Of a DNA stretch of 64,000 nt, positions 25,935-34,744 are shown in pieces. The number at the start of each line of letters is the position of its first letter. The first letter of the stretch is position 1. The DNA is from DATFVJ01 sp963820395. GTDB taxonomy: Bacteria; Actinomycetota; Actinomycetes; Streptosporangiales; Streptosporangiaceae. The stretch lies in the NCBI GenBank assembly GCA_963820395.1, contig CAWGAE010000012.1, positions 62,001-126,000 of the forward strand, given 5' to 3'. Below the pieces are notes generated by a model that was not told the DNA's origin, searched no databases, and saw only the letters and a list, made by a program, of their open reading frames with translations. Position numbers and translations under genes: made by a program.

Positions 25935-26590
25935 GCGCTGCGGCGCTGGCTGCGCGCGGGCTGCGCGTCGCGGTCGTGGAGCGGGAGCTGGTCGGCGGCG
26001 AGTGCTCGTACTGGGCGTGTATTCCGTCGAAGTCGCTGCTGCCCCCGGGCGAGGCGGTGGCAGGCGCGCGCGAGGCCGGCGCGAGCGCGCAGGTCGACGT
26101 TGCGGCTGCGCTGGCCTGGCGGAATTCATGGTGTCGGGCTATTCCGACGCCGGCCAGGAGCGCTGGCTGGCGGGCCGGGGCATCGACCTGCTGCGGGGCA
26201 CGGGCCGGCTGGCCGGCGCCGGCGTGGTCGACGTCGGGGGCGTCCGCCGCAGCGCGGGGCCTGTGGTCGTGGCGACCGGCTCGGATCCGGTCGTGCCTGC
26301 GATGCCAGGACTTGGTGAGCTCGAGAGCGTCTGGGGCGCTGGTGAGGCGACGAGCATTCGGCTGTGCCGCGCCGCCTGCTGGTGCTGGCGGGTCCGCGGG
26401 CGTCGAGGTTGCGCAGGTGGTGCGGCGTCTGGGTGGCGAGGCGGTGCTCGTCGAGGGCGCCGGCCGGTGCTTCCCGCGAGCTTGCGCCGCTGGGCGAGGC
26501 CCTGCGCCGGGACGGGATCGAGCTGATGCCCGGGATGCACGCGGTCGCCGCGCGGCGGGAGGGGGAGGAGTATGTGCTGCAGGCTTCTCG
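25935..26590 (+). pseudogene. Pyridine-nucleotide disulfide oxidoreductase, frameshifted remnant
   Basis: RGLRVAVVERELVGGEC followed by SYWACIPSKSLL is the redox-active disulfide region of mercuric-reductase/dihydrolipoamide-dehydrogenase-like flavoproteins. Homology then continues in another frame (GQERWLAGRGIDLLRGTGRL, VVVATGSDPVVPAMPG), then in a third (VEVAQVVRRLGGEAVLVE; LAPLGEALRRDGIELMPG). The FAD-binding N-terminus and the dimerisation C-terminus are missing. At least three frameshifts make it non-functional. Confidence 0.8.
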
Positions 26591-26766
26591 GGATCTACGA
26601 CGCGGCATGGACGGCGCTGCGCATGCGGATCGCGGGCATGCCGCGGCCGGCCGGGCCGCACGCGCAGATGGCGAGCCTGCCGGGGTGAGCAGGACAATAC
26701 GGGAATGCCGCTCGCCAGCGCCGGTGACCCGGTGACTGGTCGCCGACACCACCGATCGGAGGAATC

Positions 26767-27528
26767 ATGACCGACGCAACCACCCCTGTTTCCACCCGGC
26801 GCGAACCGGAACTGGCCGGGCAGACCGTCGTCGTGCTCGGCGGCAGTGCGGGCATCGGGCTGGAGACAGCTCGGCGTGCCCGGGCTGAGGGTGCCGATGT
26901 CATCCTCACCGGCCGCAGTCCCGACCGGCTCAAGCAGGCGGCGGCCGAACTCGGCGCGCGACGCACCGCGGCCTTCGACGCCAGCGACGCGGCTTCCCTG
27001 CAGCGGTTCTTCGGCGACCTGCCAGCACCGATCGATCATGTGATGGTCACGGCCGGCGGCCCGCGCTACGGGCCGCTGCTGGAGATGGACTCAGCCCAGG
27101 TGCGCCAGGCGATCAGCGAGCACGTGGTGCTGGCGCTCGAAGTCGCGCGCAACGCCGCCGGCAAGATGCGGCCCGGGGGCACGCTGCTGCTCATGGGCGG
27201 CACCGGCGGCCGGCGCGTCGGTCACGGCCTCGGGATCGTCTCCGCCGCCACCGCCGCGCTGCCTCCGTTCACCGCGGCCCTCGCGCTTGAGCTTGCGCCG
27301 GTTCGGGTCAACCTCATCGCCGCCGGCTTCGTCGACACCCCGTTGTCGGCATCGCTGCTCGGAGACCGGCTCGAGGAGCGCCGCAATGAGCTGCGGGCGA
27401 CGCTCCCGATCGGCCGCGTCGTCGGCCCCGCCGACGTCGCCGCGCTCGCCGTCCACATCATGACCAACACGGCGCTCACCGGCGCGACCTACGACATCGA
27501 CGGTGGGCAGCAGTTCGTGTCCTCATGA
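26767..27528 (+). CDS. SDR-family oxidoreductase with atypical active site
   Basis: 253 residues, intact, with a strong GGAGGAATC ribosome-binding site before ATG 26767. The Rossmann motif is VVVLGGSAGIGLETARRA, followed by VILTGRSPDRL (NADP-type Arg), HVMVTAGGPRYGP and the C-terminal GATYDIDGGQQF. The usual catalytic Tyr-x-x-x-Lys is not there: the equivalent segment is GIVSAATAALPPFTAALALE. The rest, including LAPVRVNLIAAGFVDTPLS, is well conserved, so this looks like a natural subfamily rather than decay. The reaction is unknown. Confidence 0.88.
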   Translation: MTDATTPVSTRREPELAGQTVVVLGGSAGIGLETARRARAEGADVILTGRSPDRLKQAAAELGARRTAAFDASDAASLQRFFGDLPAPIDHVMVTAGGPRYGPLLEMDSAQVRQAISEHVVLALEVARNAAGKMRPGGTLLLMGGTGGRRVGHGLGIVSAATAALPPFTAALALELAPVRVNLIAAGFVDTPLSASLLGDRLEERRNELRATLPIGRVVGPADVAALAVHIMTNTALTGATYDIDGGQQFVSS

Positions 27529-27568
27529 ACAACACACGACACTGAACTGAGCTCAAAAGGCAAGAAGC

Positions 27569-27670
27569 AGTCGGGGACGAGCGCGATATCCGTCCGCTGT
27601 TCCGCGAGAAGGACGTCAGCTCGATGTCAACGGCGTTCGATCTCGCGCCCTATAACGACGTGCGTGCCAA
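27569..27670 (+). pseudogene. Short gene remnant (IRPLFREKD motif)
   Basis: The plus strand reads RDIRPLFREKDVSSM then STAFDLAPYNDVRANAD, resembling the start of small actinobacterial proteins of unknown function with an IRPLFRE-D-x-SM and YDDVRANAD pattern. The rest of such a protein is absent after a frame break. On the opposite strand a 42-codon frame (27627-27755) also exists, but I do not recognise it. Confidence 0.4.
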
Positions 27671-27809
27671 CGCCGACAGAGTCTCTGGGTCCCGGCGCCG
27701 GCACGCCCTCGGCGACCTGAACGTCGAACGTAAGCACGGCTACCTGGCTTGTCATGGAAAGACCTTTCGTCGTCGGATCCGTGGCCGCGCCTACGCGCAC
27801 TAAGTCGAG

Positions 27810-27960
27810 CGCCTCAGGGCCGCCAGCCTGCCCTACGCCGACGACCCGGGCAAGCTCCCTGACCTGGTCGGCTATCCCGCGGACCCGCTGGCCGCCGATC
27901 CGGACGACCTGGCCGAGCTGACCACTGCGTTCACCATCGTGGGCGGCCTGGCGTCGGGCG
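27810..27960 (+). pseudogene. Amidohydrolase C-terminal fragment
   Basis: The sequence DDPGKLPDLVGYPADPLAADPDDL followed by AELTTAFTIVGG is the C-terminal segment of YtcJ-like amidohydrolases (GKLADLV-x-x-x-x-DPL and TIVGG). Nothing of the metal-binding barrel is present. It runs into the oppositely oriented dehydrogenase remnant. Confidence 0.5.
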
Positions 27961-28306
27961 CGACCTGGAGCAACCGGGGGAGCAGGCCGCGGCAGATCGC
28001 CACGGCGGACTCGGCCAGATCGAGCCGGGTCTGGCCGGGCTGCGGTGGCGCGCCGACGGCGATGGCCAGCACGTCCGCGTCGCGGCATACTTCGATGTCG
28101 TCCGAGCCGGTCACCGTGGCCATGGGGACGAATTGCAATCCGTGGTTCAGGTCGAGTACTTCCGCGTGGACCCGGTCGGGGTGGCGGCCGTACAGGGCGA
28201 TGGTCTTGCCGGTGCCCCGGAGCAGGCAGGCGTAGGCGAGCGTCACCCCGACGTTCCCCGGGCCCACGATCGCGATCTTTGCCTTACCTGCTGCTGCATC
28301 AGCCAT
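27955..28306 (-). pseudogene. Lactate/malate dehydrogenase N-terminal fragment
   Basis: From ATG 28306: KIAIVGPGNVGVTLAYACLLRG (NAD-binding Rossmann), ALYGRHPDRVHAEVLDLNHGLQFVP, and DVLAIAVGAPPQPGQTRLDLAESAVAICRGLLPRL, matching LDH/MDH up to about residue 115. The catalytic Arg/Asp/His half is missing; the frame ends in unrelated sequence at 27872. Confidence 0.8.
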
Positions 28307-28491
28307 CGTCGATTACCTTTCTGGCTGGACGGCTACGGTCCGGCCCCAGCCGGTACTCATCCGCGCAGGCGCTTGGCTCACATCCGGGGCGGTGGGGCCG
28401 GGGCTGCGTGAGCTCTCGCGGGCGAATGCCAGGGTGATCGCGCAGGTGAGATGGGGACCGGGTGCTTGGCATTGCGTCTGCCCCGGCGCGG

Positions 28492-29073
28492 CTAGTGGGC
28501 TGAGGGGCCGGCGGCGGGAGCGAGGCCGGTGCGGCGGCCGAGGTGCTCGCTGACGAAGCGGACGGCGATGGAGCCCTCGCCGGCGGCCGAGGCCACCCGC
28601 TTGACCGAGCCGCTGCGGACGTCGCCGGCCGCAAATACGCCGGGCAGGCTGGTTTCCAGCAGGTAGGGATCCCGGGTCAGCTTTTCCCAGGCGGCCCGCT
28701 GGCGAGCGTGCCTGCTGAGTTCCGGGCCGGTGACGATGAAGCCCTGGCTATCCAGCTCAATCGACCCGGCGAGCCAATCAGTGTGCGGCTCGGCGCCGAT
28801 GAGCACAAACAGCGCCGACGCGGTCAGCGCGTGCCGGGCCGCGGTGGTGACGTTCTCGACCACGACCCGCTCGAGCCGGCCGGCGCCGTCAAGCTGGCGC
28901 ACCACGCAGTGGGACACGACCTCGACGCCGGGCTGCTGGGCGATGCGGTCGATCAGGTACTGCGACATGCTCGCGGCCAGCTCGGCTCCGCGGATGACAA
29001 TGGTGACCCGGCATCCGTGATCGGCAAGCCAGGTCGCCGCCTGGCCGGCCGAGTTACCGCCGCCGATGATCAC
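28492..29073 (-). pseudogene. Thioredoxin-reductase-like, N-terminally truncated
   Basis: 193 residues starting directly with the NADPH-binding motif VIIGGGNSAGQAATWLADHG, continuing through YLIDRIAQQPGVEVVSHC and FVLIGAEPHTDWL to the FAD-closing motif SLPGVFAAGDVRSGSVKRVASAAGEGSIAV. The first FAD half and any Cys-x-x-Cys centre are absent. The GTG at 29073 overlaps the stop of the CsoR-like gene (GTGATC), so it may still be translated by coupling, but alone it cannot be a working reductase. Confidence 0.75.
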
Positions 29074-29390
29074 GACATCCTGGTGTCAAGCACGCTTACC
29101 GTAGCTGGCGCGAGCGTCGGCCCGATCGTAGCGAGCTCGCGTGGTTTGCCGTCGGCCTCGGCCGGGTCTGAGCGCGCCGCGGCGAGCATGCGGTGCCGCA
29201 GGTGGTTATCCAGCAGGCCGAGGGCGACCTCTTGCGGTGCCCACGTGATGGCGCTGATGTGGGTGAGCAGGCGGATGCAGTACCGGTCGTCCTCGACCGT
29301 GTAGGCCATGCTGCGGACCTGCCACTCGATTCTGGCCAGCCGCGCCAGATGGTCAGCCTTGGCGCAGCTCGATGGTGTGCCCAGCACCAT
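29070..29390 (-). CDS. CsoR/RcnR-family (DUF156) metal-sensor-like regulator
   Basis: About 106 residues from ATG 29390. The DUF156 four-helix pattern is clear: KADHLARLARIEWQVRSMAYTVEDDRYCIRLLTHISAIT, then EVALGLLDNHLRH. In copper-sensing CsoR the ligands are Cys, His and a second Cys four residues after the His. Here the first Cys (RYC) and the His (DNH) remain, but the second Cys is Arg (HLRHR), and the usually invariant Gly of IEGQVRG is Trp. It is therefore either a different sensor or decaying. It sits upstream of, and overlaps, the truncated thioredoxin reductase. Confidence 0.75.
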   Translation of the reverse strand: MVLGTPSSCAKADHLARLARIEWQVRSMAYTVEDDRYCIRLLTHISAITWAPQEVALGLLDNHLRHRMLAAARSDPAEADGKPRELATIGPTLAPATVSVLDTRMS

Positions 29391-29566
29391 GACATCAGGC
29401 CCCGGGCAGAACGGGTCATCCGGCCCTAACCGCCCACCGTGAAGAAGTGTGATGTACGACACAGGAACGACCGGTTGTGGTCGGCCAGGGACCGCCGTGA
29501 GGAGACCATGATCACCTAGGAAGGAACTGATCATGAACGCCAACAATAGAGGTCGGAGTGTGTGAC

Positions 29567-29836
29567 ATGCTAGATGCATACATTCTGATCCAGACCCAGG
29601 TCGGCAAGACAGGCATTGTGCCCGCGTTGGTCCGGACAGTGCCGGGCCTCTCGGAAGCGACGAGTGTGGTGGGATCCTACGACGTCGTTGCCCGGGCGCA
29701 GGCACAAGACATGGACGACCTGGCCGAGCTGGTAATCTCCCAGATCCGGGCCCTCGCAGGCGTGAACCGGGCGACAACCTGCGCTGTCGTCGATCAGTCC
29801 ATTTCGCGGTCACGACCCGAAGCGCCAGACCGCTAG
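29567..29836 (+). CDS. Stand-alone Lrp/AsnC ligand-binding (RAM) domain protein
   Basis: 89 residues. The alpha/beta RAM fold is recognisable: MLDAYILIQTQVGKTGIVPALVRTVPGLSEATSVVGSYDVVARAQAQDMDDLAELV, then QIRALAGVNRATTCAVV. There is no DNA-binding domain, as in the small ligand-binding RAM proteins that modulate larger partners or bind amino acids. ATG 29567 is preceded by GAGGTCGGAG. It is divergent from the CsoR-like gene. Confidence 0.82.
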   Translation: MLDAYILIQTQVGKTGIVPALVRTVPGLSEATSVVGSYDVVARAQAQDMDDLAELVISQIRALAGVNRATTCAVVDQSISRSRPEAPDR

Positions 29837-30384
29837 TGCGATCAAGCCTGGAGTCACTGGCCTTGAGGTGGCCGATAGGTCCAAGGAGGCGGCGAGCGCA
29901 CCGATCCGGTCAGGTTTCCCACTGGAAGCTGCCCGAGCGCTGGTCGTTCGTCGCCGGGGTACCCAGCAACGACACCAGCTTCTGCGGCCCGGCGTCCACC
30001 CGGTGGCCGAACGGGGACGCAAAGCAGATGTATTTTGCGTGGTTGACCAGGTCATCGAACGGGCCGGTGCCGGCGTCAGACATTAGCCAGACGCTGGTCC
30101 TGGTGCCCACCGCCGCTGTCTTCCGTGAAGTGCGGTTCGGGCACGAAATGCTCGGTGCCGCCGCCGTGGGAGCGGTAGTGGGCGCCGCTGTGGGCTTCGA
30201 GACCGTCGCAGGCCACCACTAACGGTTGATGTTCGGCCCGGTTTGGCGGACGGATGGAGTAATGGCGGGGTGATCCCAATCCGTGCCAGCCGGGCCAGCG
30301 CATCATGCTCGACGGCTATCCTGGCGCCTGCAGGCCAGTCAGCAGCGGGGACCCATGGCAGGGCCGGTCCGATCGCTGGGCCCG
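29837..30384. other. No intact gene recognised
   Basis: 548 bases without a supportable gene. A minus-strand frame at 29910-30110 (HAKYICFASPFGHRVDAGPQ) has a protein-like look but no recognisable family, and it may be one more relic of this decayed region. Confidence 0.3.
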
Positions 30385-30888
30385 GGTATGCCGAACACCG
30401 CCTACAGCACGGCCAAGTTCGCTGTGAAGGGCTTCTCGGAGGCGCTCATCGAAGACCTGCGCGTCAACGCGCCCCATGTCCGAGTCGCCGTCGTGATGCC
30501 GGGGCACGTGGGTACGGACATCGTCGCGAACACCCGCCGCGTCCTTGGCATGCCGGAGCCGGAGCGCATGAGCGATGCCGAGTTGGAGGCCGCCCGGGCC
30601 GACCTGATCCGCGTCGGCGCGGCGGCCGAGAGCGCGTCAGCCGATGAGCTGCGCCAGATCCTCGCGCGGGCGAACACCGACTTTCGGGAGAACGCGCCGC
30701 TGAGCGCGGCTGAGGCGGCGACCGTCATCCTCGACGGGGTGCGGTCCGGGGCCTGGCGGATCCTCGTCGGCGAGGACGCCAAGATGCTCGACGCGCTGGT
30801 GCGCGCGAAGGCTGAGGCCGCCTACGACTACGCCGAGCTGGGCAGAATGGCGGCAGAAGCGGGAGCGACAACGACACCTGAGCGCTAG
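30385..30888 (+). pseudogene. SDR-family dehydrogenase, 5'-truncated
   Basis: The frame carries the catalytic half of a classical SDR: AYSTAKFAVKGFSEALIEDL (Tyr-x-x-x-Lys intact), VRVAVVMPGHVGTDIV, and a C-terminal extension ending KAEAAYDYAELGRMAAEAG. The cofactor-binding N-terminal half (TGxxxGIG, NNAG) is missing; upstream sequence in this frame is unrelated. Without it the protein cannot bind NAD(P). Confidence 0.75.
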
Positions 30889-31126
30889 CAGCCAGCGCAT
30901 GCCAGGTCACCTGCGGGTCACGTGAAAGGTTCAGCGGGAGTGAGTGAGAACACTGAGAGCATCGCTGCGCCGGTCTGGCAGGTCAGGCGTGGTGAGGAAG
31001 ACCTGGTCTCGGCGCCCCGGGACGTTACGGGGGAGTCTGCGCGCCGGTGGTGAAGTGTTGCGGGATCCTGTTCGCGGTGTCCGCACATGAGAGCCAGTTC
31101 GCCCTTTCTCGCCTGTTCGCGTACTC

Positions 31127-31154
31127 TACTGGCGGGTAGAGTTACTGGCTAGTA
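31127..31154 (+). promoter_or_regulatory. Two tandem palindromic operator candidates upstream of fadA
   Basis: TACTGGCGGGTA (31127-31138) and TACTGGCTAGTA (31143-31154) share eight leading positions, are each imperfect palindromes, and start 16 bases apart, 43 bases before the fadA start. This spacing and form fit paired TetR- or GntR-type regulator sites seen before fatty-acid oxidation genes. The regulator itself is not in the window. Confidence 0.5.
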
Positions 31155-31196
31155 GCACCCCTAAGGGTGTTTCAGCCTTGCTCAGGGAAGGTGACT

Positions 31197-32399
31197 ATGG
31201 CTCGTACCGCACCTGACGTGGTCTTCGTTGACGGCGTCCGGACCCCGTTCGGGAAAGCTGGCCCCACGGGCATGTATGCGGAGACCCGCGCTGACGATCT
31301 CGTCGTGCGGGTGATCCGGGAACTGCTTCGGCGCAATCCGGGCCTGCCGCCCGAGCGCATCGGCGACGTGGCCATCGCCGCCACCACCCAGATCGGCGAC
31401 CAGGGCCTGACCATTGGCCGGTCTGCGGCGGTGCTGGCGGGCCTGCCCACGTCGGTGCCGGGCTATGCGATCGACCGGATGTGCGCGGGCGCGCTCACCG
31501 CGGCGACCACGGTAGCCGGGAGCATCGCGTTCGGCGCGACCGGCGTGGCCATCGCGGGCGGCGTCGAGCACATGGGCCGTCACCCGATGGGGGAGGGCGT
31601 GGACCCCAACCCGCGGTTCGTCAGCGAGAAGCTCGTGGACGCCTCCGCGCTGGTCATGGGCATGACGGCGGAGAACCTGCACGACCGGTTCCCGCATCTG
31701 ACCAAGCAGCGGGCGGACTCGTACGCGGCCGCCAGCCAGCGCAAGCTGGCTGACGCCTATGCCGCGGGCAAGATCCAGCCGGACCTGGTGCTGGTGGCGG
31801 TCCGCAGCGCCGACCAGGGCTACGGCCTGGCCACTGCGGACGAGGCGCCCCGGCCGGGCACCACGGTGGAAGGGCTGGCGGGCCTGAAGACCCCGTTCCG
31901 CCCGCACGGCAACGTCACCGCTGGCAACTCCGCCGGGCTGAACGATGGCGCGACCGGCTGCATCCTCGCGGCGGAAGAGGTTGCGGCCGAGCTGGGCCTG
32001 CCCGCCCGGATGAGGCTGGTGGACTTCTGCTTCGCTGGGGTGGAGCCTGAAGTGATGGGCGTGGGGCCGATCCCTGCCACTGAGAAGTTGCTCGCCCGCA
32101 ACTCGCTGACCATGGACGACATCGGCCTGATCGAGATCAACGAGGCGTTCGCGGTCCAGGTCCTCGCCTTCCTCGACCACTTCAAGATCGCTGACGACGA
32201 TCCGCGGGTCAACCCGTGGGGCGGGGCGATCGCGCTCGGCCACCCGCTTGCCTCCTCCGGGGTACGGCTGATGATACAGCTGTCGCGGGAGTTCGCCGAG
32301 CACCCCGAGGTCCGTTACGGCCTCACCACCATGTGCATCGGGATGGGCATGGGCGCGAGCGTGCTGTGGGAGAACACAAACTATGAGGAGACCCGGTGA
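31197..32399 (+). CDS. fadA: Acetyl-CoA acyltransferase (thiolase) FadA
   Basis: 400 residues, full thiolase length. It cleaves 3-ketoacyl-CoA with CoA to acetyl-CoA in the last step of beta-oxidation. The nucleophile Cys96 sits in AIDRMCAGALTA, the His349 of GGAIALGHPLASSG and the second Cys380 of TMCIGMGMGAS (GMGMGA replaces the more common GGGQG). ATG 31197 has GGGAAGG just upstream; an ATG ten codons earlier lacks a site. The stop overlaps the fadB start (GTGA), so FadA and FadB are made together, probably as a trifunctional complex. Confidence 0.95.
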   Translation: MARTAPDVVFVDGVRTPFGKAGPTGMYAETRADDLVVRVIRELLRRNPGLPPERIGDVAIAATTQIGDQGLTIGRSAAVLAGLPTSVPGYAIDRMCAGALTAATTVAGSIAFGATGVAIAGGVEHMGRHPMGEGVDPNPRFVSEKLVDASALVMGMTAENLHDRFPHLTKQRADSYAAASQRKLADAYAAGKIQPDLVLVAVRSADQGYGLATADEAPRPGTTVEGLAGLKTPFRPHGNVTAGNSAGLNDGATGCILAAEEVAAELGLPARMRLVDFCFAGVEPEVMGVGPIPATEKLLARNSLTMDDIGLIEINEAFAVQVLAFLDHFKIADDDPRVNPWGGAIALGHPLASSGVRLMIQLSREFAEHPEVRYGLTTMCIGMGMGASVLWENTNYEETR

Positions 32400-34498
32400 G
32401 CGATTCAGCACTGCACCTGCCCGGCAGCGACGAGCTGCGGTCGCTGTTCCCGGACGAGGTGGTCACCCGGGCGCTGGTCCGGGATCTCGAGCTGCCTTAT
32501 GGGGCGGGCACGCTCGCGCTGATCACTCTCGACAACGGCCACGACCACACCAAGCCCAGTACGTTCGGCCCGGCCGGGCTCCTGGAGCTGAACGCCGCCA
32601 TCGACGCGGTGGCAGCCCGGGATGACATCGCCGCGGTCGGCGTCACCGGCAAGCCGTTCATCTTCGCGGTCGGCGCCGACCTCAAGGGCGTCGGCGTCAT
32701 CGGCACCCGGGAGAAGGCCGAGGAGATCGCGCAGCTTGGCCACGCCGTGTTCCGCCGACTCGGCGAGCTGAACGTGCCCGCGTTCGCGTTCATGAATGGG
32801 GCCGCCATGGGCGGCGGCCTGGAAGTAGCGCTGCACTGCACCTACCGGACGGTCTCCTCCGGGGTGACCGCGATCGGCCTGCCGGAGGCCTTCCTCGGGC
32901 TGGTGCCCGGATGGGGCGGCACCTACCTGCTGCCGCGCCTGATCGGGCCCGGCAACGCACTGAAAGTGATCATCGAGAACGCGCTCAGCCAGAACCGGAT
33001 GCTGTCCGGGCGGCAGGCGTTCGAGCTGGAGATCGCGGATGCGATTTTCGAGCCTGCCGATTTTCTGGAGGAGTCGCTGCGCTGGGCAGCCCGGGTGCTC
33101 ACCGGCGAGGTCACCGTCACCCGGGCGGAGGTCACCGAGGACTGGGAGCAGGCCGCCGCCGCGGCGCGCTTCTTCGCCGACGGCAAGCTGCACGGCGCCG
33201 CGCCCGCCCCGTACCGGGCGATCGACCTGGTCGCCGCGGCCGGCGGCCGGTCCCGGGACGAGGGCTTCGTGGCCGAGGACGAGGCGCTGGCCGACCTCAT
33301 CATGAGCGATGAGCTGCGGGCGAGCCTGTATGCGTTCGACCTCACCCGCAATCGGGCCCGCCGCCCGGCCGGCGCCCCGGACCAGGCGCTGGCCCGCCCG
33401 GTCACCAAGGTCGGCATCGTCGGGGCCGGGCTGATGGCCGCGCAGATCGCGCTGCTGTTCGCCCGGCGACTGCAGGTACCAGTGGTGCTCACCGACCTCG
33501 ACCAGGCCCGGCTCGACTCCGGCGTGGGCTACGCCCACAGCCAGATCGGCAAGCTGCTGGGCAGGCAGCGGCTCTCGGTTGACCAGGCGTCCCGGCTCAA
33601 GCGGCTGATCACCGGTTCGCTGAGCAAGGAGGCGTTCGCGGACGCGGACTTCGTAATCGAGGCCGTGTTCGAGGAGATGTCGGTCAAGCAGAAGGTGTTC
33701 GCCGAGGTCGAGGCCGTGGTCAGGCCTGACTGCGTACTCGCCACCAACACCTCCTCGCTGTCGGTGACCACCATGGCAGCCGGCCTGGCGCACCCCGAGC
33801 GGGTAGTCGGGTTCCACTTCTTCAACCCGGTTGCCGTGCTGCCGCTGCTGGAGATCATCCGGGGCGAGGCGGCTGATGACGCCGCGCTCGCCACCGCGCT
33901 GTCGGTGGGCAAGACACTCAAGAAGTCCTGCGTGCTGGTCAAGGACGCCCCCGCGTTCGTGGTGAACCGGCTACTTACCCGGCTCCTCGGTGACGTCACC
34001 GCGGCCGTGGACGAGGGCACCCCGCTCGAGGTGGCCGAGCACGCCCTGGACCCGCTGGGCCTGCCGATGTCCCCGTTCATGCTGCTGCAGCTGGTCGGCC
34101 CGGCGGTGGCCCTGCACGTGACGGAGACCCTGCACGAGGCGTCCCCGGACCGGTTCACGGTCTCCCGGAAACTGCGCGGGCTGGTGGAATCCGGGAAGAC
34201 CACGGTCTACCGGCCGGACCTGACCATCGACCCGGAGGTGGCGGAGCTGCTGTCCGGCGGCGACCGGCCGTCCACCGCGGACGAGGTGCGGCAGAGGGCC
34301 CTGGCCGGGCTAGCGGAGGAGATCCGGTTCATGCTCGATGAGGGTGTCGTGGCCGCGGCACAGGACATCGACCTGTGCCTGATCCTCGGCGCGGGCTGGC
34401 CCTTCCACCTCGGCGGCATCACGCCCTACCTGGACCGTACCGGCATCCCCGAGAAGCTCAACGGCGCCCCGTTCGGCGCCCTCCCCGCGCAGCGGTAG
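32396..34498 (+). CDS. fadB: 3-hydroxyacyl-CoA dehydrogenase/enoyl-CoA hydratase FadB
   Basis: 700 residues, typical of the bifunctional alpha subunit. The N-terminal crotonase domain contains PFIFAVGADLKGVG and NGAAMGGGLEVALHC (oxyanion hole) and GLPEAFLGLVPGWGGTYLLPRL (the Glu that activates water). The dehydrogenase domain begins KVGIVGAGLMAAQIALLFARR and has VIEAVFEEMSVKQ, ATNTSSLSVT and VGFHFFNPVAVLPLLEI. It hydrates enoyl-CoA and oxidises the 3-hydroxyacyl-CoA with NAD. It starts at GTG 32396, overlapping the fadA stop by four bases. Confidence 0.95.
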   Translation: MSDSALHLPGSDELRSLFPDEVVTRALVRDLELPYGAGTLALITLDNGHDHTKPSTFGPAGLLELNAAIDAVAARDDIAAVGVTGKPFIFAVGADLKGVGVIGTREKAEEIAQLGHAVFRRLGELNVPAFAFMNGAAMGGGLEVALHCTYRTVSSGVTAIGLPEAFLGLVPGWGGTYLLPRLIGPGNALKVIIENALSQNRMLSGRQAFELEIADAIFEPADFLEESLRWAARVLTGEVTVTRAEVTEDWEQAAAAARFFADGKLHGAAPAPYRAIDLVAAAGGRSRDEGFVAEDEALADLIMSDELRASLYAFDLTRNRARRPAGAPDQALARPVTKVGIVGAGLMAAQIALLFARRLQVPVVLTDLDQARLDSGVGYAHSQIGKLLGRQRLSVDQASRLKRLITGSLSKEAFADADFVIEAVFEEMSVKQKVFAEVEAVVRPDCVLATNTSSLSVTTMAAGLAHPERVVGFHFFNPVAVLPLLEIIRGEAADDAALATALSVGKTLKKSCVLVKDAPAFVVNRLLTRLLGDVTAAVDEGTPLEVAEHALDPLGLPMSPFMLLQLVGPAVALHVTETLHEASPDRFTVSRKLRGLVESGKTTVYRPDLTIDPEVAELLSGGDRPSTADEVRQRALAGLAEEIRFMLDEGVVAAAQDIDLCLILGAGWPFHLGGITPYLDRTGIPEKLNGAPFGALPAQR

Positions 34499-34539
34499 CA
34501 CCTCGCAGGTGGCATCTCGCCGCGGCCGGCGGGACCGTC

Positions 34540-34725
34540 AGGTTCCGCCGGCTCACCCTGCTGGCTGACCTTGAGCAGAAGTCGTGGGTGGCTGACCAGG
34601 ATGGCTGCCGCGCGGCCGGCATCCTGGACGGAACGGCGTTTGCGACCAAGCCGGCGCTCGCCCGCCGGATGATCGCCCGCACCCTCGACAAAGGCGTGCC
34701 GGCGGGCTCGGTGCTGGCAGGGCAA
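34540..34725 (+). pseudogene. IS701-family transposase fragment
   Basis: In one frame the plus strand reads EQKSWVADQDGCRAAGI then GTAFATKPALARRMIARTLDKGVPAGSVLAG, which is the segment just before the second catalytic Asp of IS701-type transposases (KPALA-x-x-M-x-x-RALDAGVPA-x-WV-x-G). About 60 of roughly 400 codons remain. It lies immediately after fadB. Confidence 0.65.
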
Positions 34726-34744
34726 AAGAAATCCAGTGCACGCC

